DNA from: an uncultured Paenibacillus sp.
Lineage (GTDB): Bacteria > Bacillota > Bacilli > Paenibacillales > Paenibacillaceae
Assembly: GCA_927443375.1 (NCBI GenBank)
Contig: CAKMKL010000179.1
Location: forward strand, 1-57,241
Length of the DNA: 57,241 bases
Direction: 5' to 3'
Part shown: in pieces, positions 35,417 through 44,368 of the stretch
Position numbering within the stretch: position 1 is the stretch's first letter
Layout of the letters: each line of letters opens with the position of its first letter
Position numbers and translations under genes: made by a program
Notes under the pieces: generated by a model
The model's database searches: none
Told to the model about the DNA's origin: nothing
What the model saw: only the letters and a program-made list of their open reading frames with translations

Positions 35417-36007
35417 ATGCCTTATGCGATTGTGGGTTATTTTGATCCGGATACAGACAAGAAAATCAAAGCAATCTGGAAAACCTTTGCGGATACCGGT
35501 CTCAGCGGGTATTTGCATGAATCGGAGAATGATCCCCATATTAAATTTGCCATGTATGAATCAATCGGTACGGATAACGCGCTGAAATGCCTTGAAGCAT
35601 TTACTGGACGATTTACGAAACCAGATCTTCATTTTAAGAATTACGGGATATATCCCGGTGATAAGCCAATCCTATTTCTGGATCTTTCAGCTACCCTGCA
35701 GATGCTTGAACTGCAACTGGAAGTTAAAACGGCCTTTAGCCCCTGGGGTGAAGAAGCTAAGGTTAATTTTTTTGATCAGGGAATCTGGAAACCGGACTGT
35801 TTTCTGACAAATGCAATGGATAAGGCTGATGTGGATCAGGCAATCCGGATTTTATATAATACACAGCTCCCCTTCAACGGTTATCTGACAAGCCTTGGTC
35901 TGATCAGTTTTTATCCGGCCAGGCAGATTGGCAGGTTCGCTCTTCAGGATAAAGGGACTGTTACCGGGGGCGGAACAACAACCGGACAGAATCCGGGGCT
36001 GGACTGA
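35417..36007 (+). CDS. 2H phosphoesterase-like (2'-5' RNA ligase family) protein
   Basis: 196 residues. The PHIKFAMYES strand resembles the first H-x-T/S-type motif of the 2H superfamily, while the equivalent second motif reads PDCFLTNAM, with Asp in place of His. If the family call is right, one catalytic histidine is lost and activity is doubtful. GGAGGG lies 7 nt before the ATG at 35417, preferred over the ATG at 35396. The last 64 bases overlap the 3' end of the convergent lipase gene; the Gly/Thr-rich tail (TVTGGGTTTGQNPG) is encoded there. Confidence 0.6.
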   Translation: MPYAIVGYFDPDTDKKIKAIWKTFADTGLSGYLHESENDPHIKFAMYESIGTDNALKCLEAFTGRFTKPDLHFKNYGIYPGDKPILFLDLSATLQMLELQLEVKTAFSPWGEEAKVNFFDQGIWKPDCFLTNAMDKADVDQAIRILYNTQLPFNGYLTSLGLISFYPARQIGRFALQDKGTVTGGGTTTGQNPGLD

Positions 36008-36765
36008 CATAGTTGCCGGGTGAATTGCGGGTCAAGCTTGGCGAGTTCTGTAAAATAGCTGCCGATAATGTGATTGAGGCCGATAGCTCCTTTTTGGAAA
36101 GTAAGCGAATGGAGTGCCGGAACATGACTGTAGTAGTACCTTTTTTCCCGTTTGGGCAGCTTATAGATCGTCGGGGGTGCATAGGTTACGGCGTCGAAGG
36201 TATTGGCGATACGGTAGCTGCTGCGTACATACGTAGTGAATGCTTTTTTGAAGGCCGGATCACCGACCCGGGGGGAGCCATAGGTGTACAGTATGGGTGA
36301 AGTGAAGACGGTATTGGCTGCAACATCAACGGCACACAGTGTAGCTAGGGCTGCCCCGAGGCTGTGGCCGGTGATGATTAAGGTTTTGCCGGGCGGCAGA
36401 CTGGCGAGCACTGAGAGGATCTCACTCCTGGCTGATGAATAGATGTCGGTGAACCCGCGGTGGGTCAGGCAGTCTTCCTTGATATATTTGAATCTCTTTT
36501 GCGAAGCGATAATGTCAGAAATCCAGTTGGTGGTCGAGCTGGTTCCCCGAAAGGCAATAATAAATTCCTCTGGCGATTCCAGGATGAATCCGAACCTTTC
36601 CCAGATGTTTCCTACCGACTTAGCCATAATTGTATATTTCAGCGAATAATTAAACGGCACCGCGAATGAGCCGTCCGGATTATTGAATTGCACATAGGTC
36701 TGACTGCATACAGCCGCCAGAAAGGTTGCCCGCTGCTCAAAGGTTGTATTGTTGCCCACCTGCAT
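35944..36765 (-). CDS. Class 3 lipase-family protein
   Basis: 273-residue alpha/beta hydrolase of the fungal-type lipase (class 3) family. The nucleophile elbow GHSLG gives S135; D191 in NTFDAVTYAP and H232 in LNHIIGSYF complete a plausible triad. AFRGTSSTTNWISD is the oxyanion region. There is no signal peptide, so export would need another route. The Pro/Val-rich C-terminus (PVVVPPPVTVPLS) is encoded in the overlap with the convergent 2H-like gene. A purine-rich GAAAGGCGGG precedes the ATG. Confidence 0.87.
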   Translation of the reverse strand: MQVGNNTTFEQRATFLAAVCSQTYVQFNNPDGSFAVPFNYSLKYTIMAKSVGNIWERFGFILESPEEFIIAFRGTSSTTNWISDIIASQKRFKYIKEDCLTHRGFTDIYSSARSEILSVLASLPPGKTLIITGHSLGAALATLCAVDVAANTVFTSPILYTYGSPRVGDPAFKKAFTTYVRSSYRIANTFDAVTYAPPTIYKLPKREKRYYYSHVPALHSLTFQKGAIGLNHIIGSYFTELAKLDPQFTRQLCQSSPGFCPVVVPPPVTVPLS

Positions 36766-36857
36766 CCCGCCTTTCTATCTTCCAATTATGTATGATGGAA
36801 TAGGCGGATAGGTGCGTGTACTCCCAGTTTAACCGGAAATTAAAAGGAGGTCTGTCA

Positions 36858-37547
36858 GTGAAATCAGTAGCCTTCGATCTTGGTGATACGCTGATTTATT
36901 ATGAGAACGTGCCGCTCAGCTGGAAGAATCTGTACCGGAAAGCGCTGATTGAGATTATGGAAGCTATACATATCCCATGCACTGAGGAGCGCATTCATAA
37001 GGCTGAGCATGTGCTGTCCTTGTACAACACAAGAATAAATCCCAGAGACTATGAAATAAAAGACACTGAGATTTTTAATGCGGTGCTTGCCAAATGGGGA
37101 GCAGACAGCCGGTATGCGGGTCAGGCCATCCATGTATTTTTTAGCTTTTTTCAACAGCGGTCCAAGGTTTACGAGGATACGGTGAGTATGCTTAAGGAAT
37201 TAAAACGTAAAAATATTCGCATAGGAATCTTAACGGATGTACCTTATGGCATGAGTAAACCTTATGTGCAGCGGGATATCGGACCTATCCGGGAATATAT
37301 CGATGTACTCCTGAGTTCTGTGGATGTCGGTTATAGAAAGCCACGGACTGAAGGATTCGCACAATTAGCAAGAGAACTGGGGACGGCGGTTAATCAAATG
37401 ATCTATGTCGGCAATGAACAGAAAGATATTACCGGAGCCAATCAGTCTGGTGCTGTATCTGTGTTAATCAATCGCGAACAACAAGCTGTTGACTGGGGTC
37501 AGCGGATCTCAATTCTTTCCCTCTCCGAAGTATTAAATTATATATAA
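36858..37547 (+). CDS. HAD-family hydrolase
   Basis: 229 residues. Motif I reads FDLGDTL (nucleophile D7), the DLGDT variant common in this branch. GILTDVP is motif II, KPRTEGF carries the motif III lysine, and YVGNEQKDITGANQSG is motif IV. A cap domain fits residues 15-85. It is likely a phosphatase for a small phosphometabolite. AAAGGAGGTC sits 8 nt before the GTG at 36858, so this start is preferred over the ATG at 36816. A terminator follows at once. Confidence 0.82.
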   Translation: MKSVAFDLGDTLIYYENVPLSWKNLYRKALIEIMEAIHIPCTEERIHKAEHVLSLYNTRINPRDYEIKDTEIFNAVLAKWGADSRYAGQAIHVFFSFFQQRSKVYEDTVSMLKELKRKNIRIGILTDVPYGMSKPYVQRDIGPIREYIDVLLSSVDVGYRKPRTEGFAQLARELGTAVNQMIYVGNEQKDITGANQSGAVSVLINREQQAVDWGQRISILSLSEVLNYI

Positions 37548-37557
37548 GCCTGCAAGC

Positions 37558-37586
37558 AGCCTGCAATGGCCAGCGGCAGGCTTTTT
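37558..37586 (+). terminator. Intrinsic terminator of the HAD gene
   Basis: AGCCTGC (37558-37564) and GCAGGCT (37576-37582), then five T. A duplicate AGCCTGC at 37547-37553 offers an alternative left arm. Confidence 0.7.
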
Positions 37587-37606
37587 CGGCTATGCTTCAA
37601 CTCTGA

Positions 37607-37882
37607 TCACGATTCTTCCGGCCGGGGAATTTTCCAGTACTTCCTTCCGTCTGAGGTTCTGCCCAGAAGGCGGTTGTCAACCAGTTCTCTTCGTAAAAAG
37701 CAGTGATCATTAAAGGTGTGATTGTCTTTGATAATCTCATTGATCTCTGCCTCGGTATATTCCACACCTTCTGCGAAATTTGCACTTAAATACTCTACAA
37801 CGATTCTTTGATTGGTACGTTTGGCGGGCCAGCTGCGCAGCTTACGGTCACGGTCCAAAAAATTATCCAATTTACTCTTCAT
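37607..37882 (-). CDS. DUF2087 domain protein
   Basis: 91 residues matching the DUF2087 pattern: RIVVEYLSANFAEGVEYTEAEINEIIKDNH, then a segment ending CFLRRELVDNRLLGRTSDGRKYW. The fold looks like a winged helix and is often fused to or found beside ArsR-type regulators, so nucleic-acid binding is possible. It stands alone, with GGAGGATC before the ATG. Confidence 0.75.
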   Translation of the reverse strand: MKSKLDNFLDRDRKLRSWPAKRTNQRIVVEYLSANFAEGVEYTEAEINEIIKDNHTFNDHCFLRRELVDNRLLGRTSDGRKYWKIPRPEES

Positions 37883-38038
37883 TATAGTGATCCTCCATTT
37901 TAAATAGTGATTAATTTTATTATAATCTAATTATATATATATCTAATTATAAAGCAATTGTATTTTTCCTGGTGTCGTCAAAACTTAAATTTTTTGTAAG
38001 CTTGATGAATGTTTAGCTGCACTACACACGTTCATATG

Positions 38039-38050
38039 GGATAATTATCC
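38039..38050. promoter_or_regulatory. Palindrome before the lipoprotein gene
   Basis: Perfect 12-bp GGATAATTATCC, 32 bases before the start codon, where a repressor could act. No regulator family is assigned. Confidence 0.3.
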
Positions 38051-38081
38051 TAAGTAGAACAAGCAATGGAGGATGAAGGAT

Positions 38082-38633
38082 GTGCGGATAGCCAATAAAA
38101 CAATGGTTGTAACCATTACTTTACTGTTAAGCCTGACCGGGTGTTCTAATTTCGGAGTAAAGGGAGACGTTCAGGCGGATCATCAGGAAGCTAGCTCAAT
38201 GGTTGCTGCCGTTCAGGAGTATGACTTATCTTCACTGGTATTGGAGCTGCCTGCTGACTGGGAGCTGGACACGGGGGATCCAATGAATTATTTGCTAAAA
38301 AATGACCGGGGTGAAAGAGTAGGACGAATCTCTTCAAGTCCATATGTAGCTGATTTTGAATTTAAGCATGCACTGCCTAATCACAGCTCGGTCATAAACG
38401 ATGAAACGATAAATCTGCCTGCGGGAGTATGCAGATTAATCACTCTCGATGCTGATAACGGGCCGGCAGCATCCGGAGCGACCGGAACTCATAATACATA
38501 CTACGGGATTGTAACCATCAAGGATAAAGTGAATTATATTCTGGAGTTTACGAATCTGGATAAAGATCCGCAGAGCAAGCAGCAGTTCATTGATCTCCTG
38601 AACAAAATTTCGCTGAAGGAACCAGTCAGCTAG
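38082..38633 (+). CDS. Lipoprotein of unknown function
   Basis: 183 residues from the GTG at 38082. The ATG at 38073 directly abuts GGAGG and is therefore unlikely; the GTG is 9 nt from it. Signal peptide and lipobox LTGC are clear. The mature domain (LVLELPADWELDTGDPMNYLL, ERVGRISSSPY) has an alternating strand pattern. No function recognised. Confidence 0.68.
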   Translation: MRIANKTMVVTITLLLSLTGCSNFGVKGDVQADHQEASSMVAAVQEYDLSSLVLELPADWELDTGDPMNYLLKNDRGERVGRISSSPYVADFEFKHALPNHSSVINDETINLPAGVCRLITLDADNGPAASGATGTHNTYYGIVTIKDKVNYILEFTNLDKDPQSKQQFIDLLNKISLKEPVS

Positions 38634-38721
38634 TTAGAGAATCCGTCAATACGGTGCACGAACTGTCGGAGCCTGGCGGCGTGATTTTGTTAATCTGGAC
38701 TTGAGGAAAGGAGGAAGCTGC

Positions 38722-39597
38722 ATGAATCCGCTGGAGGATATGAATAAGGCGCTCGCCTATATCGAGGAGCAGCTATCGGGTGAAATCGACTATAAGGAAG
38801 CAGCAAGGCGGGCGGTATGCTCGGAGTATCATTTTAAGCGGATGTTTTCTTTTCTGGCCGGAATCCCGCTGTCTGAATATGTGCGCCGCAGACGTTTGAC
38901 GCTGGCAGCCTTTGAACTGCAGCATAGTTCCTTTCGGATCATCGATATCGCTGTCAATTACGGTTACAGTTCACCCGATGCTTTTACCAAGGCTTTTCAG
39001 CTGTTTCATGGAGTCACACCTTCTGAAGCGAGAGTCAACGGTCAACTGCTCAAGGCCTTTCCTCGGATGACGTTTCAATTAACAGTCCAGGGAGGAAATG
39101 AAATGAATTACCGTATGGAAGAGAAGGAAGCATTCCGCATTGTAGGTCTTCATAAAAGAGTGCCGATTATTTTCGCGGGAGTGAATCCGGAAATTGCGGC
39201 GATGTGGGGAAGTTTGAATATGGAGATGATCAGCCAGCTTAAAGCTCTCTCCAATACAATACCCCAAGGGATGATCAGTGCTTCTGTGAATTTTCCGGAG
39301 GGCCGGATGGAGGAAAAGGGGGAATTGGATCATTATATCGGCGTGGCTACGACACTGGATTGTCCAGAGCCCTTCTCGCAGCTTGAGGTGCCTGCCGCTA
39401 CCTGGGCTGTATTTGAAGCCGTGGGTCCTTTTCCAGATACACTGCAGAATGTTTGGGGAAGAATCTACTCTGAATGGTTCCCTTCCTCACATTATGAGCT
39501 GGTGGAAGGGCCGGAGATTTTGTGGAATGAAAGTAAAGATACATCCTCACCCGCATACAGAAGCGAGATTTGGATTCCTGTAGTGAAAAAAAACTGA
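38722..39597 (+). CDS. AraC-family regulator with C-terminal GyrI-like effector domain
   Basis: 291 residues. Two N-terminal helix-turn-helix units ([21 protein letters not shown] and [21 protein letters not shown]) are followed by a GyrI-like (effector-binding, SOUL-type) domain from about residue 130, starting [19 protein letters not shown]. This order is the Rob/SoxS-like MDR regulator layout that binds hydrophobic compounds. AAAGGAGGAAGC lies before the ATG at 38722. No pump gene is adjacent, so targets are unknown. Confidence 0.87.
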   Translation: MNPLEDMNKALAYIEEQLSGEIDYKEAARRAVCSEYHFKRMFSFLAGIPLSEYVRRRRLTLAAFELQHSSFRIIDIAVNYGYSSPDAFTKAFQLFHGVTPSEARVNGQLLKAFPRMTFQLTVQGGNEMNYRMEEKEAFRIVGLHKRVPIIFAGVNPEIAAMWGSLNMEMISQLKALSNTIPQGMISASVNFPEGRMEEKGELDHYIGVATTLDCPEPFSQLEVPAATWAVFEAVGPFPDTLQNVWGRIYSEWFPSSHYELVEGPEILWNESKDTSSPAYRSEIWIPVVKKN

Positions 39598-39607
39598 GCA
39601 GCACAAA

Positions 39608-39647
39608 TAGAAGCTCCCGGATGATCCGTTGATCCCGGGAGCTTCTA
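39608..39647. terminator. Bidirectional hairpin between convergent AraC genes
   Basis: TAGAAGCTCCCGG (39608-39620) pairs perfectly with CCGGGAGCTTCTA (39635-39647). No T-run, but the position between two convergent genes fits. Confidence 0.6.
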
Positions 39648-39670
39648 CTGGTTAACGTTAAGAATACCGA

Positions 39671-40444
39671 TTAGTTGAGCTGTGACATATATTCGTACGC
39701 GGTGACGCCGAACATGCTTTTAAAATGCCTGTTCAGATGGGTTAGATCGAAAAACCCGCATTCGGCTACAGCCGCATAGATATCTTTGGTGTGTTCGATG
39801 GAGCGCTTAGCGTATTCCACTTTGCAATTCAGAAAAAATTGATAAGGCGAAATGCCGGCATGCTGCTTGAACCCGCGGATAAGCTGGAATTTGGATATGC
39901 CGAATTCGTTACTGAGATCCTCCAGCTTCAGCACCTGGTTAAGGCTGCCCATCATCATCTCTTTAGCCCGTTCGACAAACCGGTTGTCCGTTCTATGAGC
40001 TGTATCGGCTGAAGTATGGGATAGACGCTCAACAAGAGAGAGCAGCAGTTCATTGCATAAGGACTCCTCTTGGCCGGTTTGGACGGCTTCCGCGAGGGAG
40101 CAGATGCAGCGCGCTAACCACCGGTCATATACAATAGGGGTATCGAACCGGAGCTCCTTACTTCCGAGTATCTCTGACACCAATTCGGGTCTTAGATAGA
40201 GCATGACATAATCAATGCCGGCCCGGTCATAAGAGCTGCCGTCATGATACTGCTCACGGTTAAAAAGCATAACGCCATTCCGGTACGAAGACTGAAAGCT
40301 GCCGTTCAGATTGTACTGCTGGATGCCGCGCAGGGTTACACCGACAGCATATTCTTCGTGGCAGTGCTTTTTGTAAGTGAAGTCGCTCATGCTAGCGGAC
40401 AGCGCCAGGATATCCTCCGATTTTTTATAAATAAACTGCTCCAC
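39671..40444 (-). CDS. AraC-family regulator (cupin type)
   Basis: 257 residues. The N-terminal AraC-type ligand domain (FTYKKHCHEEYAVGVTLRG) precedes two helix-turn-helix units (EDLSNEFGISKFQLIRGFKQ and VAECGFFDLTHLNRHFKS). TGGAGGTG lies 6 nt from the GTG at 40444; the ATG at 40459 overlaps this site and is rejected. The LysE exporter gene ends 18 nt upstream on the same strand, so the two form an exporter-regulator unit. Confidence 0.85.
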   Translation of the reverse strand: MEQFIYKKSEDILALSASMSDFTYKKHCHEEYAVGVTLRGIQQYNLNGSFQSSYRNGVMLFNREQYHDGSSYDRAGIDYVMLYLRPELVSEILGSKELRFDTPIVYDRWLARCICSLAEAVQTGQEESLCNELLLSLVERLSHTSADTAHRTDNRFVERAKEMMMGSLNQVLKLEDLSNEFGISKFQLIRGFKQHAGISPYQFFLNCKVEYAKRSIEHTKDIYAAVAECGFFDLTHLNRHFKSMFGVTAYEYMSQLN

Positions 40445-40462
40445 TGCGTGCACCTCCATTCT

Positions 40463-41044
40463 TTATAAAAGCCCCGACACCATTACGGCCGAATAGACCA
40501 GAAACAGCGCCATAATCGTATTCGCCGCCCGCTGGTGATTCAGCAGAAACGATCTGAATACAGAGCCGAAAATAAGCCAGGCTATAAAAGCTGAAAATCC
40601 GATAACAGTTATACTAATAACGAATACCGTCAAGATAAGCGGCGAACTGTAATAAGGCAGCACATAACTCGGGATCACGGTTAAGGTAAATAAGATAACC
40701 TTGGGATTGACAAACTGCATCAGTAAGCCGGAAGTAAAGCTGGACTGATGCTGCTCAGGGGATTCCGCCGAACCCATCCGGAAAATTTGATACGCCAGAT
40801 AGAGCATGTACAGACAGCCTACGATCTGCATGATGCTAAGTATACTCGGCAGGATACCGGTAAGCATCCGGTTAAGCATGGCAGACGCGCCAAGCAGCAG
40901 GCCGAAGGCCATCGTCGCACCGAGCACATAGTTCATCACCTGCCTCATACTGTAATGCTGGACGGATGAAAGAATGACGATATTGGTGGGCCCGGGGGTA
41001 AAAGTAACAATAACACAGTAAACGAGAAAAGCGGTTAGATTCAT
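40463..41044 (-). CDS. LysE-family amino-acid exporter
   Basis: 193 residues with about six membrane segments. The N-terminal TFTPGPTNIVIL motif is the LysE/RhtB family signature. It probably exports an amino acid or homoserine-like compound. AGGAGG lies 5 nt before the ATG at 41044, better than two upstream in-frame ATGs. The AraC gene follows on the same strand and probably senses the exported compound. Confidence 0.87.
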   Translation of the reverse strand: MNLTAFLVYCVIVTFTPGPTNIVILSSVQHYSMRQVMNYVLGATMAFGLLLGASAMLNRMLTGILPSILSIMQIVGCLYMLYLAYQIFRMGSAESPEQHQSSFTSGLLMQFVNPKVILFTLTVIPSYVLPYYSSPLILTVFVISITVIGFSAFIAWLIFGSVFRSFLLNHQRAANTIMALFLVYSAVMVSGLL

Positions 41045-41198
41045 ACTGACCTCCTGATTCATAGTCAACAAGAATCCTACACCTTCCCGCCTGGAGGCCT
41101 ATAGTATATTATTGCAGAATTTCTATTCCACACACCAGATCATTTTGTGTACACTTACCTTAAGCAGCAGCTTAATCTGGTTTTGAGGTGTCTGAGAA

Positions 41199-41777
41199 AT
41201 GTATACGAAGCTGATTATAAGCAGGCTAACGCCTGAGGATAAAGAAGCAGCAGCCCGGATTTTTGAAATTTCAATTAAGGATGCTTTTGAACAAGAGGGA
41301 CTTGGCGATTTGCGCGAGGATATTCAGCATGAAATTGAGGTGAAAAGAAAGCTTGTCATAAGCTCGCTCTCGGGTGGCAACCCGGATACCTTGTTTATGC
41401 TAGCCAAGCTGGACGGGACAGCAGCCGGAACCATTTCCTTCGGTCCCTGCGGAGAGGATATCCGGGTATGTACAGGCGGTGAGCTGAATGATACAGGTGA
41501 GCTGGGCAGTTTATACGTATTGCCGCAGTTTCAGGGCCAGGGTGTGGGCTCAGCGCTGATTAAGAGCATGGCTGCGTGGCTTGAAGGGCAGGGGATTCAG
41601 CGGTTCTGCCTGGACAGCGGCTACAAGCGCGCGCAGCAGCGATGGCTCAGAAAGTTCGGGGCGCCGTATAAGACGATTCAGGACTACTGGGGCCTTGGCA
41701 ATGATCATATGATATGGTTATGCGATGTGAAAGACTATATAGAACTGCCCAATAACGGCGGATTAACGGTATTCTAA
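41199..41777 (+). CDS. GNAT-family N-acetyltransferase
   Basis: 192 residues. The acetyl-CoA motif PQFQGQGVGSALIKSMAAWL is classic (Q-x-x-G-x-G), preceded by a strand GELGSLYVL. An acidic N-terminal third follows the usual GNAT start. GAGGTG lies before the ATG. Its last 15 bases overlap the convergent neighbouring gene. Substrate unknown. Confidence 0.85.
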   Translation: MYTKLIISRLTPEDKEAAARIFEISIKDAFEQEGLGDLREDIQHEIEVKRKLVISSLSGGNPDTLFMLAKLDGTAAGTISFGPCGEDIRVCTGGELNDTGELGSLYVLPQFQGQGVGSALIKSMAAWLEGQGIQRFCLDSGYKRAQQRWLRKFGAPYKTIQDYWGLGNDHMIWLCDVKDYIELPNNGGLTVF

Positions 41778-42599
41778 ATGGAGATTGTCACTGTCAAAGT
41801 ACACAAGATCTCCTTGTTCATAATGCCATACCGCTTTGAGGTGAGTGGGCTGCCGGACGCCGCCGATCATTCTGTAGGTATCCATATAGGCGGTCCATTT
41901 CACCTTTTGCTTTGAACCGTCCATCCCGATGGCCGTGCGGTCTTCCGTCGTGAAAGAGCTGCATTCCCCGTTCTCGCGAAAACTGAATATTCCGCTGGCT
42001 GTAATTCCGTAACGGGAGATAATAGCTTCCGCATGCAGATCGTCTATAGGGTTCCAGGTAATGTAGCTTTGCAGTGCAGCGCTAGGCAGCAGCATAACCT
42101 CTGACAGAAAGGTGACCAGACTCGCCTGATCCATTTCCCCGCCACGCTGGTTAAACAGAGTAAACGTCTTGCCGAGAACGCCCTTCATGCCGCCTTGACC
42201 CCCTACATAGGAGTCGAGTCCCTGAAAAGGGAGACCATACATGGAAGTGTTAATAAAGGCAATTCTGGCGGGCTGCTCTATGAAATTGTACTGGGTATAG
42301 TTTATGGTGATAGGCGGTTTGCCGGGGCTCAGGATGAAATCAACCTTACGGAAATCGGCCTTCATAGAGGACATCTGGGGCATTCCGGTAAATCCGGCGG
42401 TTTCAAAATACTTCCGGACAGGCGGCGGCAGCGCAGCCCAATCCTTCTTGGTGAGTACTTTATTCGACGCACTTGGTGCACCCTTGAGCAAACCGGAGGC
42501 TAATTTATGAAACTCAGCTTTGGTTTTGGAGTAGGGGATGTGCCAAAAGGCAACTGTAGCGGTAACGAGACAGACAAAAATAATCATCAGCAGGATCAT
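41763..42599 (-). CDS. Membrane-anchored protein, DUF6544-like
   Basis: 278 residues: one N-terminal membrane helix (MILLMIIFVCLVTATVAFW) and a large extracytoplasmic domain with VRKYFETAGF and WNPIDDLHAEAIISRYG, like the family often annotated DUF6544. The frame opens upstream at 42650, but AAAAGGAGTAG, formed by the end of the marR gene, is 9 nt from the ATG at 42599, which suggests translational coupling. It is second in a two-gene unit with the MarR regulator. Confidence 0.65.
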   Translation of the reverse strand: MILLMIIFVCLVTATVAFWHIPYSKTKAEFHKLASGLLKGAPSASNKVLTKKDWAALPPPVRKYFETAGFTGMPQMSSMKADFRKVDFILSPGKPPITINYTQYNFIEQPARIAFINTSMYGLPFQGLDSYVGGQGGMKGVLGKTFTLFNQRGGEMDQASLVTFLSEVMLLPSAALQSYITWNPIDDLHAEAIISRYGITASGIFSFRENGECSSFTTEDRTAIGMDGSKQKVKWTAYMDTYRMIGGVRQPTHLKAVWHYEQGDLVYFDSDNLHLEYR

Positions 42600-42606
42600 A
42601 ACGGTT

Positions 42607-43071
42607 CTACTCCTTTTCTTCATCTGGAGAGCCAGCTTCCATCCGGGCAATGTTATCAGTGAGCTTGGTCAGTCCCGTGAATAGTCCGCTGGTCAGCTCC
42701 GCATTGAAATCCTGGAATAAATCGTCCATGAACTGTTCTTCCTCCCGGTTTCTACCCGCAAAATAAACCCTACATTCTTCGGTAAGCCGTACACGCAGAA
42801 TCCTTGCATCTTTTTCATCCTTTGAGAGTGCCACAAATCCCTGCTTCTCCAGTAGAAGGGCCATTTTCTTGACATTTTGTCTGGAGCTCCCGATCATCGC
42901 AGCCAGATCCCTTAAGGCGGGTGCAGGTGAGCCGCTCTTTAAAATAACAGCTATCAGCAGCCACTGTTTCATTGTGATCTTCTCATCCAGCTTATCACCC
43001 AGCACCTGAAGACGGTTGGCGAGCGTAAGGAAGGCGCCGAGGATGTAAGCCTGCTGTTCTTTTTCGTCCAT
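42607..43071 (-). CDS. MarR-family transcriptional regulator
   Basis: 154 residues. Winged helix at about 33-100 (LRDLAAMIGSSRQNVKKMALLLEKQGFV, then the wing DEKDARILRVRLTEE). AAAGGAGAAG lies before the ATG. Its promoter sits between two inverted half-sites (43095-43133), suggesting autoregulation. The drrAB-like exporter is divergent from it, so it may control that pump too. Confidence 0.85.
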   Translation of the reverse strand: MDEKEQQAYILGAFLTLANRLQVLGDKLDEKITMKQWLLIAVILKSGSPAPALRDLAAMIGSSRQNVKKMALLLEKQGFVALSKDEKDARILRVRLTEECRVYFAGRNREEEQFMDDLFQDFNAELTSGLFTGLTKLTDNIARMEAGSPDEEKE

Positions 43072-43094
43072 TAGATTCTTCTCCTTTCATAAAG

Positions 43095-43143
43095 GGTAAC
43101 CTATTACACATTTATTATATGCAACAGGTTACCTTTTTGTCTA
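43095..43143 (-). promoter_or_regulatory. marR promoter flanked by inverted operator arms
   Basis: GGTAACCTATTACA (43095-43108) and TGCAACAGGTTACC (43120-43133) are inverted repeats matching at 12 of 14 positions. Between them, on the minus strand, lies TATAAT (43119-43114), with TAGACA (43143-43138) 18 bp upstream. A repressor bound here would block RNA polymerase, as in typical MarR autoregulation. Confidence 0.7.
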
Positions 43144-43330
43144 CGATAATTTATTCCGGCTTCTACATCCGGGGGCGGAGGGCAAAATGGTCTTGCAGAC
43201 CGTTAAGCAGCTCCGTGATCAGGCTTATAATGAACAGGACTGAAGGGCTGAAGAATACATACACGTTTATATTCAGTTTAAATAAGGGATTTATGATCCT
43301 TATATATTAGTTGTGTAGGAGGAGTGGCAA

Positions 43331-44368
43331 ATGAGTCAACAAATCAAAAAAGCGCCGCAGCAAGCAGAATTAGCCATCGATGCGCAGGGGCTGGTCAAGG
43401 TGTTCGGAGACAACCGAGCGGTAGATGGGGTGGATCTTCAGGTAGCCACCGGTTCCATCTACGGGGTGCTCGGGCCGAACGGTGCCGGGAAAACGACAGC
43501 GATCCGCATGCTGGCTACCTTATTGCGCCCGGATGCCGGATCCGCCAGAATCTTCGGGCATGATGTGGTGAAGGAGCCGCAGATCGTACGGCAATTGATC
43601 GGGGTAACCGGACAATACGCATCCGTCGATGAGTCGCTCAGCGCAACCGAGAATCTGGTGATTTTCTCCAGGCTGCTAGGACTGGGCCGTGCGGAGTCCC
43701 GGCGTAAAGCAGCGGATCTGCTGGAGGAATTCGGGCTGACCGAAGCCGCCAAACGTCCGCTTAAGCATTTCTCCGGCGGGATGCGCCGGCGGCTGGATCT
43801 GGCCGCAAGCCTGATCGCCCAGCCGCCGCTGATTTTCCTGGATGAGCCGACTACGGGGCTTGACCCGCGCACACGCAACCAGATGTGGGATACGATCCGC
43901 CGGCTGGTGGGCTCGGGTTCAACGGTCCTTTTGACCACACAGTATCTGGAGGAAGCGGATCAGCTGGCAGACCGGATAGCGGTTATTGACCACGGAAGAG
44001 TGGTTGCCGAAGGTACCGTCGATGATCTGAAATCCTCTGTCGGCAGCTCATCGCTGCACCTAAGAGTGGAGAACCCGCAGCAAATAATGGTTGCCCGGCA
44101 AACTGTTGAACGGGTGCTGCGGGTTCAGGCCGCTGTATCCGCAGAAGCTGCCAAGATTACTGCGCCGATGGGCAATGCGGATCAGGTAACCGATCTGCTG
44201 ATCGCCCTTCGTGCAGCGGGAATCCCCTTATCCGAAATGAGTGTACAGAAGCCGACCCTGGACGAAGTTTTCCTGTCCCTGACCGGCCATGGTGTAGAGG
44301 ATAACGCAGCACAGGTATCAGGAAAAGATAACAAAACGGAGGGACAACAATATGAGCACATTAATTAA
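43331..44368 (+). CDS. DrrA-like ABC exporter ATP-binding protein
   Basis: 345 residues. Walker A GPNGAGKTT, signature FSGGMRRRLDLA, Walker B LIFLDEPTTGLDPRTR and the H/switch region TTQYLEEADQLADRIAVIDHGRV are all of the DrrA (daunorubicin resistance) type, with the usual C-terminal extension. GTAGGAGGAG lies before the ATG. The permease gene overlaps its end by 17 bases. It is divergent from a MarR gene. The transported drug or lipid is not known. Confidence 0.9.
   Translation: MSQQIKKAPQQAELAIDAQGLVKVFGDNRAVDGVDLQVATGSIYGVLGPNGAGKTTAIRMLATLLRPDAGSARIFGHDVVKEPQIVRQLIGVTGQYASVDESLSATENLVIFSRLLGLGRAESRRKAADLLEEFGLTEAAKRPLKHFSGGMRRRLDLAASLIAQPPLIFLDEPTTGLDPRTRNQMWDTIRRLVGSGSTVLLTTQYLEEADQLADRIAVIDHGRVVAEGTVDDLKSSVGSSSLHLRVENPQQIMVARQTVERVLRVQAAVSAEAAKITAPMGNADQVTDLLIALRAAGIPLSEMSVQKPTLDEVFLSLTGHGVEDNAAQVSGKDNKTEGQQYEHIN

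Noticed and set aside
43119-43310. 63-codon frame between marR and drrA
   Set aside because: It starts inside the marR operator region, has no ribosome binding site and no protein-like pattern.
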